Shown: in pieces, positions 22,741-36,179 of the stretch | Layout: every line of letters starts with the position of its first letter | How positions within the stretch are numbered: position 1 is the first letter of the stretch | Source: Parietaria judaica | Lineage: Eukaryota; Streptophyta; Magnoliopsida; Rosales; Urticaceae | Assembly (NCBI GenBank): GCA_954871525.1 | Contig: OX940869.1 | Span: 22,410,001 to 22,474,000 of the forward strand | Direction of reading: 5' to 3' | Length of the DNA stretch: 64,000 bases | The notes under the pieces: model-generated | What the model was told of the DNA's origin: nothing | The model's input: the letters and a program-made list of their open reading frames with translations, nothing else | Database searches by the model: none | Made by a program: the position numbers and the translations under genes

Positions 22741-24245
22741 TTTCTTGATAAACTGATTTTTCGGAATTTTCATGTTATGGTTTCATTAAAATTTCCGGAT
22801 TTTTAGTGGGAGCATTTTTGGGTCTATGTTTTATTTTGAAAAATTTCATTACCGGAATTGAAAACGGATTACCAAAATAATTTTATGAAAATTGATTCGT
22901 TTCACTGTTTCGGTGATTGACCATTGAAAACACTCAATTGAAGACGGCGCGAATTTCCATGCGCCGCCTTCATGACGGCGTAATCACGGGAAACAAAAAA
23001 AAAGCTGGTCGAAACCCTAGCTTGCGGCATGGGCCTTGGGCGAGCTTTTGCCCATGCCTATTGAGCTGGAATTGTTCCAGCCAACGCCACAAATCGTGGC
23101 TGGCCCAATTGTTGGGCAGCCCATTATATGGGCTTGGAGCCCACGGGCTGGACAGCCCACAAGCTGGGCTGATTAGATCAGCCCAGCAGAGTCGACCCGA
23201 CCCAGTTGACACGTGGGTCGGGTATGGATTCTGACCCGGGTCAGGACTTGACCCATGACCCGGCCCACTGACCCGTGGGCCCGACCCATGACCTATTTTA
23301 TTTATTATATAAAAAAAATTGGGCCGCGGGTTGGACCCATTCCTAGAGTTCGACCCGCGACCCAATTTTCATTTTATGTCCAAATTTTTTAATTTATATC
23401 ATTATTTTAATAAAAGGAATCATGAGATTTAATTTTCTAAATTCAATTACTTCTTTATTTAGTATTATTCTATTTTAATTAGTAATTTTATTTATAGAGA
23501 AATAGAAATTAAATCTCATGTCGTATTATATGATAATATTAGAAGAATTGTGACGTTTAGTTTTAAATAATATTACGATGTCACATTTATTTATGATATT
23601 GATTTAATTTAGATTAATCAAATCATTATGATTTATTTGATAAGTCTTTATTTAGTATAGTTTTTCATTAATAAAAGTCTTTAACTATAGATGTTTTAAA
23701 ATAACTGGAAATACTAATTTGATTAGTTATAAACCCCCTCACAGAATATCAAGTGTATAATCTTCCTATTTTGACCCTCGTCGAGCTCTCGATCGTTCCG
23801 GACAGACCTACCAGGGTAGGGTGGATATATGTTCGATTTTGAGAAGGTGCGAAGGACGCTTACCTAGTCTGCTGGTTTAAAATAGGGTGGTGCTTGACCA
23901 GTGAACCCTAATTGGATTAGGTAACTGGAGATGTTAAATCTTTTTCGAATCTTAGTTGACCCTAATAGGATTAGGCAACCAAGAACTTCTTAGATTTACA
24001 AAGGGGTTATGATTAAAATTTATTTTATTCAATAACTATTTTGAGATTATATTAGGTATAAGTATAAGTGTTAATTTACTCCGAGTCTTTAAATTATAAT
24101 TCAGATGAGGGTTATTGAACTTATATATATTTTTTGATGAACTAACATTATTAAGTCCTTTATGCTATTATTATGTATTTTATGCTCACTAGCTATTTTT
24201 TATTATTACTATGTTTATAGTTTTAATCACTATGTATGGAATGAC
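22741..24245 (+). other. Untranslated leader of A-copia
   Basis: No functional ORF. 22930-23370 is GC-rich and built from GGGC/GACCC words (CCCATGACCCGGCCCACTG), followed by AT-rich DNA. B-copia has a comparable GC-rich leader at 30940-31540. Confidence 0.6.
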
Positions 24246-24916
24246 GATGAGGTAGATCCTTGAGAAGGAAAATGTACTGAATGAGAAGAACTTCCCAAAA
24301 TGACAAAGGCGTCCGAAAATTGTTCTCAGAACCGAAAAGAAAGAGCACATCGTCACTGATAAGCCCCTTAAAGAGCTGCCCGTTGATGCAGCACAAGAGC
24401 TAAAGGATGCGTACAAATACGTTGATGACTCTGCTGAGGTTGAATGCCTCATGCTGGCCACTATGACTTCAAATCTGATGCAGCATCATGAGACCATGTC
24501 AGCTTGGGATATGATCCAACATCTTAAGAAAATTATGAGAAGAAGGCTAGGCACGAACGATTCAAAATTGTTAAAAGTGAACTCAGAACCATAATGACTG
24601 AAGGATCTTCAGTACGAGACCACGTGTTAAAGATGATAGCTCTCACTGGAAATATTACTCGCCTGGAAGTCAAGATTCCCAACGAACTATGTGTTGACAT
24701 CGTATTCAACTGTCTCCCCGAGTCCTACAACCATTTTGTGATGAATTACAACATGAACAAGGTCGAGACGAGTCGCCACCAACTCCACAATATGCTGGAG
24801 ATTACAGAGGAAAACATTCACAAGTCAGAAACCAAGAATTTGATAGTGTTGCAGAATGATCACAAGGACAAAGGAAAAGGAAAGAAAGCTCCTTATGTGA
24901 AAAGAAAGGCATGTCT
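24246..24916 (+). pseudogene. A-copia gag, N-terminal part (UBN2 type)
   Basis: It encodes the nucleocapsid precursor of a copia element. Recognisable in two frames are AYKYVDDSAEVECLMLATMT (about 24410) and, after a frameshift near 24535 and stops near 24592, an open stretch with ELCVDIVFNCLPESYNHFVM and KGKGKKAPYVKRKACL. These match the UBN2/gag_pre order of copia Gag. It breaks off at 24916 where B-copia was inserted and resumes at 38407 with the zinc knuckle. Confidence 0.85.
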
Positions 24917-26809
24917 TGCTCGGAGCGGCGTCAGGAAGACACCATTCCCGCTAGTTCTCTAACGGATCTAGACTCATCAGAGTCTCTGTAAACCATAAGA
25001 AATATTGATCATTGAAATTATCACACGAATATAACTTTTTTTTTTTAAAAAAATACAGGGTTAGACTCCCATACAAATAACCCTGTCAAACTGTCCGTGT
25101 AAAAACAATACACAATTAATTTTCTCTGATCGTGATAAATTAATTATCTTGATTTTAATAAAACCGATTCATTTTTATTAAGAGCTTTGAGTATTGATAA
25201 ATAATATCCTTAATAAAAAAAATATCAAGAACGTGTACCTTTTTTGTTCTGAGATCTCTGACTCTGTTCTTGATTTTCAAGAATCCTTGACTTTGATCTT
25301 GAAGCTTTCTGCGACTTCTTTGAAAAATATTCTTCCAAAAGCCTTCCGATGTATTCTCCAGGACTACGTCGCGAGGATGCGTGGGCTCCTAGTGGATAAA
25401 TCTCGAAGCCATTAAACTCAATTAAAAAAAATCGCACATATATATATATCACCACGAATTTTATTATTAATTTCTCTCTTTAAATATTTAAAGTATAAAT
25501 ACCAATATTTAATTTCTCTAATTTTCGATTTAAATAACAGTTTCATTTTCAGCCCTACACCAAAAACTGTTATTATCATAAATCTCAACCCGTATGTCAG
25601 ATTGACACGATTCAAAAAGATAATTGTACCTGTATTTAATTTCCTACAACTCTAGGGATGTCCAAGGATTAAATTCAATCATCTTTTTACAGTTTCATTG
25701 GCTTACCAAACTTTGGTACTTTCGCCACTATTTAGGATAATCAGTGATTCGTGACAACACTCACGAACCGAGTCTGATTTTAATATCTTATGTTCAAATG
25801 ATACATTTGAATGTAATTACGGTGTCATCGTTGTGGAGCTACAAAGGGGACTAATGGACATACACATTCGAGCTATAGTAAAAGTCTAGGCCTGTACCAA
25901 CCTCGATAACATTCCACTATTGCTCTTGGCTGAACTCTCAAGTGTGTATTGATATTTATCTTCCTGACCACATGTGTCCATTGATACAATCAGATTTCTG
26001 GTAATCTAGGTTTTCGTGTTATTATGATATTCATCAAAAAGGTAAAATTACCGTTCTGCCCTTTTGACGACACTATCTTATTCCAAGATAACTACAAACT
26101 ACTCACTCATGGATTATGAATCCGATGAGCTGATCATGAGTACTTGCTCGTTTCCCACAAAACGTAATAAGAATATCATAAAGATATTATCCCTATCTGC
26201 TATTGTGCAACTTATCCCGGTTAACAGTCTAATCCCAAAATAAAAGTATTAGGAGCACTTAACTGTATAACGATTAAATCAAAGATTATATAAGCTGAAC
26301 CGTATAAGTCCACGATACTCATGACATCAACCGATTCCGATCTGATCATCTAAGCGACCTTATCGTACTATCATCAGTGAGATACTTAATTGATGATTTC
26401 TGATGTAAGTCTAGTCCGTCAAGCATGAAGACACTTCATACCTGACAAACTTAACAGTATATGGACCGCACTATGATCCGGTAATAGATTATCACATAAA
26501 TGTGATTAAGTTCATCAATGGTTGTTCACGCCTTAGAAATTCCCATTTCTAATATAGACCATGGACCTTTTAAGTTATTTATTCGTGATAGTCAAACCTC
26601 TTCACATAGACTAGTGTGATGACTAAATACGAGAGCAAAATTAAAGAACTAAGGATCAAACATTCAATTAATATTCTCTATATATAATCCGCAGATTACT
26701 ATATAAGATTAACATTAATAAGGATCTTCCATTCCTAGGTAAACGACCATAATCTCATACAAGCGAGATTAGCATCAGAATAGAGGGCATATGTAAAATA
26801 TGTCCAACA
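24917..26809 (-). repeat. 3' LTR of B-copia (left copy)
   Basis: The minus strand starts TGTTGGACATATTTTACATA at 26809 and ends ...CA at 24917. It is collinear with 31686-38401 after removing the CACTA element. An AT-rich segment near 25410, with the flanking GAGA/TTTAATAACTC region present in the right copy (32155-32370), is deleted here, so it is shorter (1.89 against about 2.07 kb). Confidence 0.88.
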
Positions 26810-26823
26810 ATGTCCCACTTGCA
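26810..26823 (-). other. Polypurine tract of B-copia
   Basis: The minus strand reads GCAAGTGGGACAT immediately before the 3' LTR start TGTTGG, the common AAGTGGGA-type copia PPT. Confidence 0.75.
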
Positions 26824-28700
26824 CTCTTGAGAAGATGCATCGTTTCCCTGAATCTATTTTTCCATCAAAGTCTTTTTAGAGTTAACTCTAGACAATTTTC
26901 TTCAGGAAAGTAGAGTGGTCAATTAGTCATAACTTATGTTATATTTATATGTCTCCTACAATCTTATCCAGAAGATTGTGTTCCTTGTTTTTATCCTTAT
27001 ATGGTTTAAAGCTCCCACTCAACTATTAATGTAAATTAGTATAACGTTAGCGGTCTTACTTGTAATTTGAATTGCTTTTATATCCGTGAGGATATTTGAG
27101 CTTGACTATATCAATTAACGTCCTTCACATTAAAATTAGTCACCATTAGGAATCTGCAATCCAGGATTGTCGTTGAGCAATAATACTTGTATCGCTCCTT
27201 TAATAAGGTTAGAGACTTATTACTGGATTTAAAAATCCTAAGTGTCCTACTTATGACTTCGTCATAAATGTAACATTATTTGAGATATTGTAAAATTCTC
27301 TTAATGTTTAAGCATTCAAGTTCTTTTGTTATATCCAGATAACAAGAACTTTTTATTCACTTTGTGAATTTATCAAGGACTATGTTGGTTTATTCAAATA
27401 ATTACCACTGCTACATAGAGGTTCTTCCTGGTCCGCTTTCGCTGCGTACTAAGAAATTCTAACAGAATGGGCGTTATTTTAAACCAACATTATCATGTTG
27501 TTTAAATAATTATATCGGATCGATTTTTAATTATTTGTTTATACATCGAACTAATAAAACCATAATCAAGCTGAGTTAATGAGATTCTAGATGCAGGTCT
27601 CAATAAGAGAATCCAACACGGATTAAATTATACCCTAAATTTATCTTTAAACCTTAATTATACAAAATACCATCCAGAACATATCCATAAAGATAATGCT
27701 TAGTAAACCTTGCCATTCAGAAAGACATATGACATTTATCTGCTATCGCTCGTTTGTGGATATAGGTAATGGACAAGAGAATCTGGATATATAGCATAGT
27801 CATCAGAGAGTAAAAGATTCTACCCTTTCTTTTCTCTCTTATTTCTAGGGAATGACCCTCGATTACTACTCTTTCTATTAAGGCATTACCTTTCCGTCTA
27901 TTCCTCTCTTACTCTAGATACTCACGACCCTTTCAAACAGTTAACTAATTACATTGGTTCCAGATGTTGACTGTAGTCAACTATTTTGTGTCCTTCCTTC
28001 TTTTATTCATAATTAGACTGCGTCATAAATATTATGAGGTTGAACGTGTCTCTTATCAAAATAACCCCGTTGATTTAGTCGATACTCGTAGTCTGGGATT
28101 GGTTGACACAGCTCCCACTACGCTTGAGTATCCTAAATATTTCTAATTATGACTATGGTTTCATATCTAGATATCTTAATAAGATTTAACATCAACTAGA
28201 AGTTTATGGGAATTAAAACAAACAAATTGTTTTTTTCAACATCTAGATACTTATACTATATTAGTATTTATCTATTAAACATCTTGTTATGATCGTTGGT
28301 GTTTCTTATTATCTTATTGGCTAATCATTCATTCATCATACTGGAAAATACTTGTCACACGTCGATAAATTCAAAATGGAATACTTTTATTGATGCATCA
28401 AGATTTGCGGTATAAATGAGAGTATTGAAATATTTTCATTATTTTCATTATCTGATAATTTTAACTGAATAAAATAAATATAACCAAAAATAAAAAACTT
28501 AACAAAGTTTGAAACTTAAAACAACGATTAAACTTAAAGCTTTTCTTGACTCCTAGTCACTCGGGTCCTAGCCTTCAAGAATCACTCCTTTGAAGTCGCT
28601 GCTGAAATAAGGAAAAATTTAAACATATCTTAGTTTTCTTGTGGAATCGAAGATTCACCAATAAAGGTCATTGAAGTCCTTTATAGAAAATTATATGTAA
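26824..28700 (-). other. Non-coding internal region of B-copia
   Basis: Where pol is expected, no long frame or retroelement motif can be found on either strand. The sequence is AT-rich. Related phrases occur at 7767-8880, suggesting a second relic of the same family. Confidence 0.55.
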
Positions 28701-28713
28701 ATTCAGAAACATC

Positions 28714-29553
28714 TTAGGTGAGACACTCACCGGTTTCTGCTTTCCTGGCCCTGAGCTTGGGACAATGAATTTTCCAATGTCCCTTCTCCTTGCAATGGAA
28801 GCATCTTCCACTGCGGCCTACAGCAGCCTTTGGATCCTTTGGCTTGATAGACAGGTCTTTTGTTCCGTTACCATTCTGGTGCACCTTCTTTTTCTTCTTC
28901 GGATATCGTGATGAAGAAGATCCCTTATAAAACGCAACATGCGCTTTGGGTTTCTTCGTAACACTCAAGATTGTTTTGAAGGTCTGTAACTCATTAATAA
29001 GTTGAGTGACTCCGTAGTTAAACTTATTCGTAATGTAGTTACTTGTGAATTGCACGAAGTTCGAGGAAAGTGAGTTCAGAATGATACTCACTTAGGACTT
29101 ATCATCCACCTTTGCACCATGCAGTTCAGCTTCATTGAAGGAATTTTTCATCTCTATCACGTGATCACGGACGCTAGTCCCACGCTTCATTTTTGAGTTC
29201 ATAGACAGACGAGTTGGATCATGCTGAGCCTACACAGACTATGTCCCATACATGTTTTGGAGAAGCTCCATCATCTCATGTGCAGGCTTAAGGGCATGCA
29301 GCTTGTCCCTCAACGTTTCGCGTGTGCTGGCTAATTTATAGCCCATTGGGCGATTGTTGGATTGGATCCAGCTTTCATGCGGTTCCCTCGCCGTTCTCAC
29401 AGTCGAGGAACCAGGAACCTCAGGACATTCATCAACGAGAACATACCGAATGTTCTCGCTGATTAGAACGATGTTGATGTTAGCTTTCCACTTAGGAAAG
29501 TTCCTCCCATCTAGAGTGTTGTTCGGCAACAACAACATGATAGGCTGAGACAT
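28714..29553 (-). pseudogene. B-copia gag with CCHC zinc knuckle
   Basis: It encodes a copia Gag. The minus-strand ATG at 29553 begins MSQPIMLLLPNNTLDGRNFP and runs 104 codons to a stop. The same protein continues after one or two stops (about 29240-29092) as SIILNSLSSNFVQFTSNYIT, a lysine-rich stretch and the zinc knuckle CFHCKEKGHWKIHC (CX2CX4HX4C), ending at a stop at 28714. The layout is the UBN2-type Gag seen in A-copia. Since pol is missing, mobilisation would have needed a partner element. Confidence 0.88.
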
Positions 29554-31670
29554 AGCTAATTAACATGAATGAAACTTTTATTAAAACCTATATAGAAGAA
29601 TGTTTTAGACTTTAAAAATAGAAAACATTGCAAGGTTTCAAGGATAAACATAGAAAAAACCTCTGTACTATTTCAAGGTAATTTAGCGACCGACACGTGG
29701 TTGCTGCTCCTAAAGCACACTAATCACGTATATAGCTAAACTGAGTTTAGTCTCAATTCAATTAATTCACTGAAATTAAAACTGAGTTCCTTGTGAATGA
29801 ACTACCTACTTTAGAACGGTCATGCAACGAATTTAATCATCACATGCAAGAGTAACCCACCGTTTTTGGTTCACAGACTTAACTCAAGCAATCACCGCTC
29901 TTAGATGGCCAGATCTAGCTGAAACAAGGCCGCTGAAATACATCTGGTCACCTTATCTATAATCAGACCAGTACGGTGACTTATCAGCTGCATAACTGAA
30001 ACCTTTCCGTAGGAAGCCAGATCTAGCTGACACGAGGTGTTATGCAAGCCTATCGTTGTACTGGCAACAAATGGAGACCTTCTTACACTAAATCTCGCTA
30101 TCTTGGATCTACCACTGTTTTAACCATCTAAGATAATCACGTTTATCTAGGTTTGAGCTTTAAACTAGGAACTTACATTTCAATTGTCTGAAATTAAAAT
30201 GAATCCTATCGGTTTATAGCTCATAATAAGCTTCCCATTAATTACTCATTAATAAGCTTATTCTTAGGTTAGTTATACACCAAGTAGTCTAAGAACTTAG
30301 AATAAAATCATATATTAATTGCGGAAGTGATAGATCGAGTTGTGTTCTCTAGTCAGATGGGAGGGGTCCTAACCAGTCACCCAGAACTGGATGGTGAACT
30401 GGCCCCACATTTGATTCCCTCTTTCTAAGACAAGACCACAAATCTCGAGAATTTTTCCGAAATTAATAATGAAGTTATTTATTGATTAATGATTTATTAT
30501 CTAATACTCAATCAAAACCGCTCAATAAAAACCCAACATTACATAGCCCATAATGTAACATAAATGTGTTAGGTAATTGGATTAATAATTAAATTATTAT
30601 CTAAGGAATATCTATTAAAATGTCAACAATTAAATCTTTAAAAAGAAATTAACAATCCATTTTAATAAAATAATAAAGCCAATAATTAATTATCCATTAT
30701 TAATTAATTGCGAATAACACGGGATTAATAAAATAAACAAATTATTTTATTTTACAAAGGAGAAAACAAAACTAGGATCACACGTTAAATCTTCAGGTTA
30801 AATTTAATTTTGCTAATTTAAAATTAAAACCAAATTAAATATTAAATAAAAAATAAATAATTCTTTTTAATCCGAATTAATAATATTGGGTTATTAATTA
30901 AACCAAATTAGTAATATCCTTAATTAAAAAAAAAAATCACGCGTGTGGGCGCTTAGTCCGGCTAGTGGGCCGAACCAAAACCTGCCAAGCCCATTAGGGC
31001 TTTCCATCCTATCGAGGAGGTCCAAAACGACCTCGCTGGGAAACTGCAGTGGCCGAAAAGCCACTGCTCTCCTTGCTACACCGGGGCAGACCAAAATCGG
31101 CTCGGTCTACGCGTATGAGCATCACCAGCTCGGACGCGGGCTGGTCTACGTGCTCGCGCCTGCAGTGACGTGACTCCAGCTCGTGACGAGCTGGTCGTGA
31201 TCCCAGTCAGGATGCGTACTGGGCACCCTATGCGCCACGAAGTGAGCTGGCAGCTCACCCCACCAGCTCGCGATTGCGCGAGCTGGGTTTCCTGTACAAT
31301 GGCAGAGTTGGTGCGCCTCGCCGTGGCCCTCCCATGCGCCAGCCCGGACGCGGGCTGGCTTATAAGAAAACCCGTATGGTTTTACCCCACTGTACCAGCC
31401 CGGACACACGCTGGTTTGGTTTTACTCCAGGTGAAAAATCCAGTTGGATTCGCGATTCAGTCGGGAAACAGATTGGCTTCCGGAAACCATAATCCTAACG
31501 ACGGCTTAGGGTTTCGACATTGGTCGAACTCTAGCCGTCATCTATTTTTTTTTAAAGAAATTTAAATATTAGAAAATATAATTAAATAATTTTCATAGAA
31601 TCAATTCAAAAATAATTCTTAAATTATTATCCTTAAAATCAAGAAAATTTATTTATCAGAAAAACTTAGG
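29554..31670 (-). other. Leader of B-copia
   Basis: Non-coding. 30940-31540 is GC-rich with recurring CCAGCTCG / CGCGGGCTGG words; the remainder is AT-rich. No functional ORF. Confidence 0.55.
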
Positions 31671-31682
31671 GCTCTGATACCA
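31671..31682 (-). other. Primer binding site of B-copia
   Basis: The minus strand reads TGGTATCAGAGC three bases from the 5' LTR end; same initiator tRNA-Met primer as A-copia. Confidence 0.9.
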
Positions 31683-33426
31683 ATTGCTGCGAAGACACTG
31701 TTCCCGCTGGTTCTCTAATGAATCTAGACTCATCAGAGTGTCCGTAAACTATAAGAATTTGTGATCATTGAAATTATCATACAGATTGAGGTTTAAAAAA
31801 ATAATTGGGTTAGAGTCCCATATAAATAATCCTGTTAAACCGTTCGTGTAAAAACAACACACAATTAATTTTCTCTGATCATGATAAATTAATTATCTTT
31901 ATTTTAATAACACTGATTCGTTTTTATTCAGAGCTTTGAGTATTAATAAATAATATCCTTAATAAAAAAAATATCAAGAACGTGTACCTTTTTTATTCTA
32001 AGGTCTCTGACTATGTTCTTGATTTTCAAGAATCCTTCTGACTCTGATCTTGAAGTTTTCTGCGATTTCTGTGAGAAGATTCTTCCAAAAGCCTTCCGAT
32101 GTATTCTCCTGGAATATGTCGCGGGGATGCGTGGGCTCCCACTGATAAATCTCGAAGCCATTACACTCAAACAACACTGAGAAAATCCCAGAGCCAATTC
32201 GCAGAGAGAGAGAGAGAGAGAATTTGATTTCTGAATCCGTGAAGGTATGATTTAATAACTCAGAAAATACAAATCTTTTTCAGAAAATACCCTAAAGATT
32301 TAATAACTCAAATATTATATTTTCAAGATTTGTTAACTGAAATCTTTATATTTCAAGATTTAATTAAAATAAAATCGCATATATATATATATATATATAT
32401 ATATAACCACGAATTTTATTATTAATTTCTCTCTATAAATATTTAAGGTATAAAGACCAATATTTAATTTCTGTAATTTTTTATTTAAATAACAATGTCA
32501 TTTTCAGCCCAAGACGAAAAACTATTCTTATCATAAATCTCAAATCGTATGTCAGATTAACACGATTAAAAAATATAACTGTACCTAAATTTAATTTCCT
32601 ACAACCCTAGGGATGTCCAAGGATTAAATTCAATAATCTTTTTACAGTTTCATTGGCTTACCAAACTTTGGTACTTTTGCTACTATTTAAGATAATTAGT
32701 GATTCGTGACAATAATCACGAACCGAGTCTGATTGGAATATCTTATGTTCAGATGACACATTTGAACATAATTGCGGTGTCATCCTAGTGGAGCTACAAA
32801 GGGAATTAATGGACATACACACTCGAGCTATGGTGAAAGTCTAGGCTTTTACCATCTTCGATAACATTCCGCTATTACTCATGGCTGAACTCTCAAGTGT
32901 GTATAGATATTTATCTTTATGACCACAGGTGTCCATTGATACAATCAGATTTTTGGTAATTTAGTTTTCGTGTTATTATGATATTCATATAAAGGTAAAA
33001 TTACCGTTCTGCCCTTTTGACGACACTATATTATTCCATGATTATTACACACTACTCACTCATGGATTATGAATCTGATGAGCTGATCATGAGTACTTAT
33101 TCGTTTCCCACAAACTATGATAAGAATATCATACATATATTATCCATATCTGCTATCGTGCAACTTATCCCGTCAACTGTCTAATCCCAAAATAAAAGTA
33201 TTAAGAGCACTTAATTGTACTCTGTAAGGATTAAATTAAAGATTATATAAGCTAAACCGTATAAGTCCATGATGCTCAAGACATCAACTTATTCCGCTCT
33301 GATCATCTAAGCGACCTTATCGTACTATCATCAGTGACAGACTTAATTGATGATTTATGACATAAGTCTAGTTTGTCCAGTATGAAGACACTTCATACCT
33401 GACAAACTTAATAGTGTTTAGACCGC

Positions 33427-34860
33427 CACTACAAGAAATAAGGGTATCGGAGACTGGAATTCTAGTCTCTAATACCTAAAAATAAGTCACGAATTTGTAT
33501 CGGAGACTGATTTCCAGTCACAACGCTCAGTTATAACTGCTTTGTCCTTAATAGTTGTATTGGTAACTAAAATACCAGTCCTTGTTATATGTGCCACTAA
33601 GACTATCACCTAATTTCGAATACGTATATGTTCAGTCTTCAATATGTCACCCGAGACCACGTTAATTCAGTCCCTAATACATCACTATCGTGACTAAACA
33701 ATCAGTCTCCGAAAATGCTTCTTTTCAGTCTCTTTTGTACACCTTTAGAGACTACAAATTAGTATGCAATACATGTATATTTTGTCTCTAATAGCGACGA
33801 GATACCATGTCAACTCAGTCCCTAATAAGGTGTTTCAAGGACTGTCGATTAGTATTTGATACCTTGTTACTTCAGTCCCCAATATGTTTCTATTAAGGAC
33901 TGAAAATTAATCTCTGATATCATTTTCTTTTAGTTCCTAATACAGCTCTTTAGAATCTAAATATCAGTCTTTAATAATAAATAATTTCAGTCTCTAATAT
34001 GGTTTTTTAAGACCATTTATCAGACTTTGATACCCTGTCATTTCAGTCCCCAATAAGTGTTTCAAGGACTGTCGGTTAGTCTTTGATACCACATTATTTC
34101 AGTCTCAAATATGCCTCTATTAAGGACTCAAAATTAATCTCCGATGTCATTTTATTTTAGTTCCTAATACCGGTCTTTAGAATCTGAAAATCAGTCTTTA
34201 ATAATAAATATTTTCAGTCCCTAATAAATGTTTCATGGACTGTTGATTAGTCTTTGATACCAGGTTATTTTAGTCTCCAATATGCTTCTAGTAAGGACTG
34301 AAAAATACTCTCGAAAAACTTTTTTATTTAGTTCCTAATACACATCTTTAGAGTCTGAAAATCAGTCTTTGATAATAATTATTTTCAGTCTTTAATATTT
34401 TTTTTCAGGGCTAAATATCAGTCTCATTTCAGTCTCTCATATGTTGTTTTAGTGACTAAAAATAGTCTTTGATAGTACACTTCAATTTTACATATTTCTA
34501 ATTAGAGACTAAAAATAGTTTTCAATATCAACTTAAATCAGTCCCCTTTATTTAATATTAGGGACTAAATATAAGTTGTTAATACCATGTATTTTTAGTC
34601 CCCTAAATAATTTATTTTAGGACTAAAAACAGTCTCTGATATTGTGAAACTCAATCTTTAATATGTTTATATTAGGCACTGAAATCAGTCTATAATACCA
34701 AATCGTTTCATTCCCTAAATGTTTTTAGACACTAAAAAGCAGTTCCCGAAACAATTGTGCATCCGATATTCAGTACTAGATATCAACATTTGAGACAAAA
34801 GTTTAGTCCACAAAACATTAGGACAATTGTGACTGTTTTTTTAGTTTTCAAAATATCAAC
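33427..34860. repeat. Left subterminal repeats of the CACTA element
   Basis: Dozens of degenerate words such as GACTGAAAATCAGTC, TTTCAGTCCCTAATA and AGTCTTTGATACC in both orientations, typical of CACTA transposase-binding regions. No coding. Confidence 0.85.
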
Positions 34861-35047
34861 AATGATGCCATTCACAAATTCTAGCTTTCTAAAAATTAGT
34901 ATTTGTACCTGAGAAAATACCACCACAAAGCAAACACGCATGCCATAATCTCAATTTATTCAACCAACAAACAATAACCATAACAAGTCTGTTATAAACT
35001 TCAACCAACAAACAATAATCAATACGTCCCTCACAATAGTCTCACAC

Positions 35048-35180
35048 GTCGAGTCCAACTTGCTGGCGCGGGTGCAGCACCGGAACGTCGTCAATCTGTG
35101 GGGCTACTGCGTGCACGGTGCTGAGAAACTGCTCGTTTACGAATACGTCCCTCACGATAGTGTCGACAAGCTTCTCTTCA
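35048..35180 (+). pseudogene. Captured receptor-like kinase exon fragment (copy 1)
   Basis: An open stretch contains [20 protein letters not shown] followed by [14 protein letters not shown]. This is kinase subdomains III-V (alpha-C to hinge) of a plant receptor-like kinase, closest in look to the DUF26/cysteine-rich RLK group (L-x-x-V-x-H-R-N-V-V-N-L-x-G-Y-C). The segment ends at a splice-donor-like A|GTAAGTG, so it was copied from genomic DNA with its intron. There is no start codon, glycine loop or catalytic loop; it cannot encode a kinase. Confidence 0.85.
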
Positions 35181-35594
35181 GTAAGTGTTTTATTTGTTTG
35201 ATTTATAATTATCTGTCAAATTAGTATTTGAACGAGATCGATATACTAGATTATCCGTCGACAACCTCGTAGTTTGAACAGTTTACGAGCTTTTTCGCAA
35301 ATTTTTCTGAACCAAAATGACACCTTGAGCTGAATGGCTCTATTAATGAGCTCGAGACTTGAGTTTTTCTCAACCAAACAGAGTTTGACATTGTTGTTCT
35401 TTTGAATGTACATGTATGCATGTATATATTTAAGCAAATCATGTTCTTCATGAACAGATAGTTTCTAGGGTTTAAACGTTGATGAAAATGCTTATGGAAT
35501 TGATGGGTTTCGTGTTGCATGTGTGATGATTTGAGTATTATCTGTCTTGGGTAAGTGAAGCTTTTCGTATATTTGATCTCTACTAGATTTTCAA

Positions 35595-35762
35595 ATGGAG
35601 AACAGCTCGGAAGAAGAGTCGGAAATCAGTGATTCCGAGATTCACGAGTACGCCGAGAAGCCTTACGAGCAGCTGAGGTGTCCGTTCTGCGCCGGACTTG
35701 CTGGCGCAGGTGCAGCACCGGAACGTCGTCAATCTGTGGGGCTACTGCGTGCACGGCGCTGA
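35595..35762 (+). pseudogene. Chimeric ORF: zf-XS (FDM/IDN2-like) N-terminus joined to RLK fragment
   Basis: The ATG at 35595 opens a 55-codon frame starting MENSSEEESEISDSEIHEYA and continuing [14 protein letters not shown]. This is the N-terminus of plant zf-XS proteins of the FDM/IDN2 family, RNA-directed DNA methylation factors that bind double-stranded RNA through XS domains. About a dozen residues usually found between EQL and CPFC are missing, and the zinc finger stops after its first two cysteines. From about 35697 the DNA is a second copy of the RLK fragment, read out of frame to a TGA at 35760-35762. It is a fused gene fragment; expression is unknown. Confidence 0.8.
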
Positions 35763-35775
35763 GAAACTTCTCATT
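35697..35775 (+). pseudogene. Captured receptor-like kinase fragment (copy 2)
   Basis: Nearly identical to 35063-35142 ([17 protein letters not shown], then VHGAEKLL), but truncated after KLL. Two copies in one transposon imply internal duplication or two captures. It is followed at 35773-35850 by two direct copies of a 39-bp unit starting ATTGATTTTTCACAA. Confidence 0.85.
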
Positions 35776-36179
35776 GATTTTTCACAATTAACATCCATCT
35801 TTTGTTTAATCATTGATTTTTCACAATTAACATCCATCTTTTGTTTAATCATTGATTTCTTTGCTATGTTAATTTTTGTTCTCCCTATGGGTTCGATGTC
35901 TCGTGTTTCGTGTTGTTTGTTAAGATTTCTATCTTTGCAATAAGTTCTTAATCTATGTAATGTCATATTAGTTATCTTTGACATATTGTATTTTGAATGT
36001 TTTATGAATGGTATAAATTTACTATTGTTTCTTGTTTTGTATTATTATTTAAGTTGTAAAATATAGTTACTTAAATATAAATAATAAAAAATTAAATGAA
36101 AATATAATCGGAGCAAGCTTTCATGGTCGACTTTCTCGTTGTTGCATTGCACAAAACATAGTTTCATTTTATTAAGTTC

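Noticed and set aside
35246..35520. Minus-strand ORFs of 63-89 codons within the captured region
   Set aside because: No family resemblance. They overlap intron-like DNA after the captured RLK exon.
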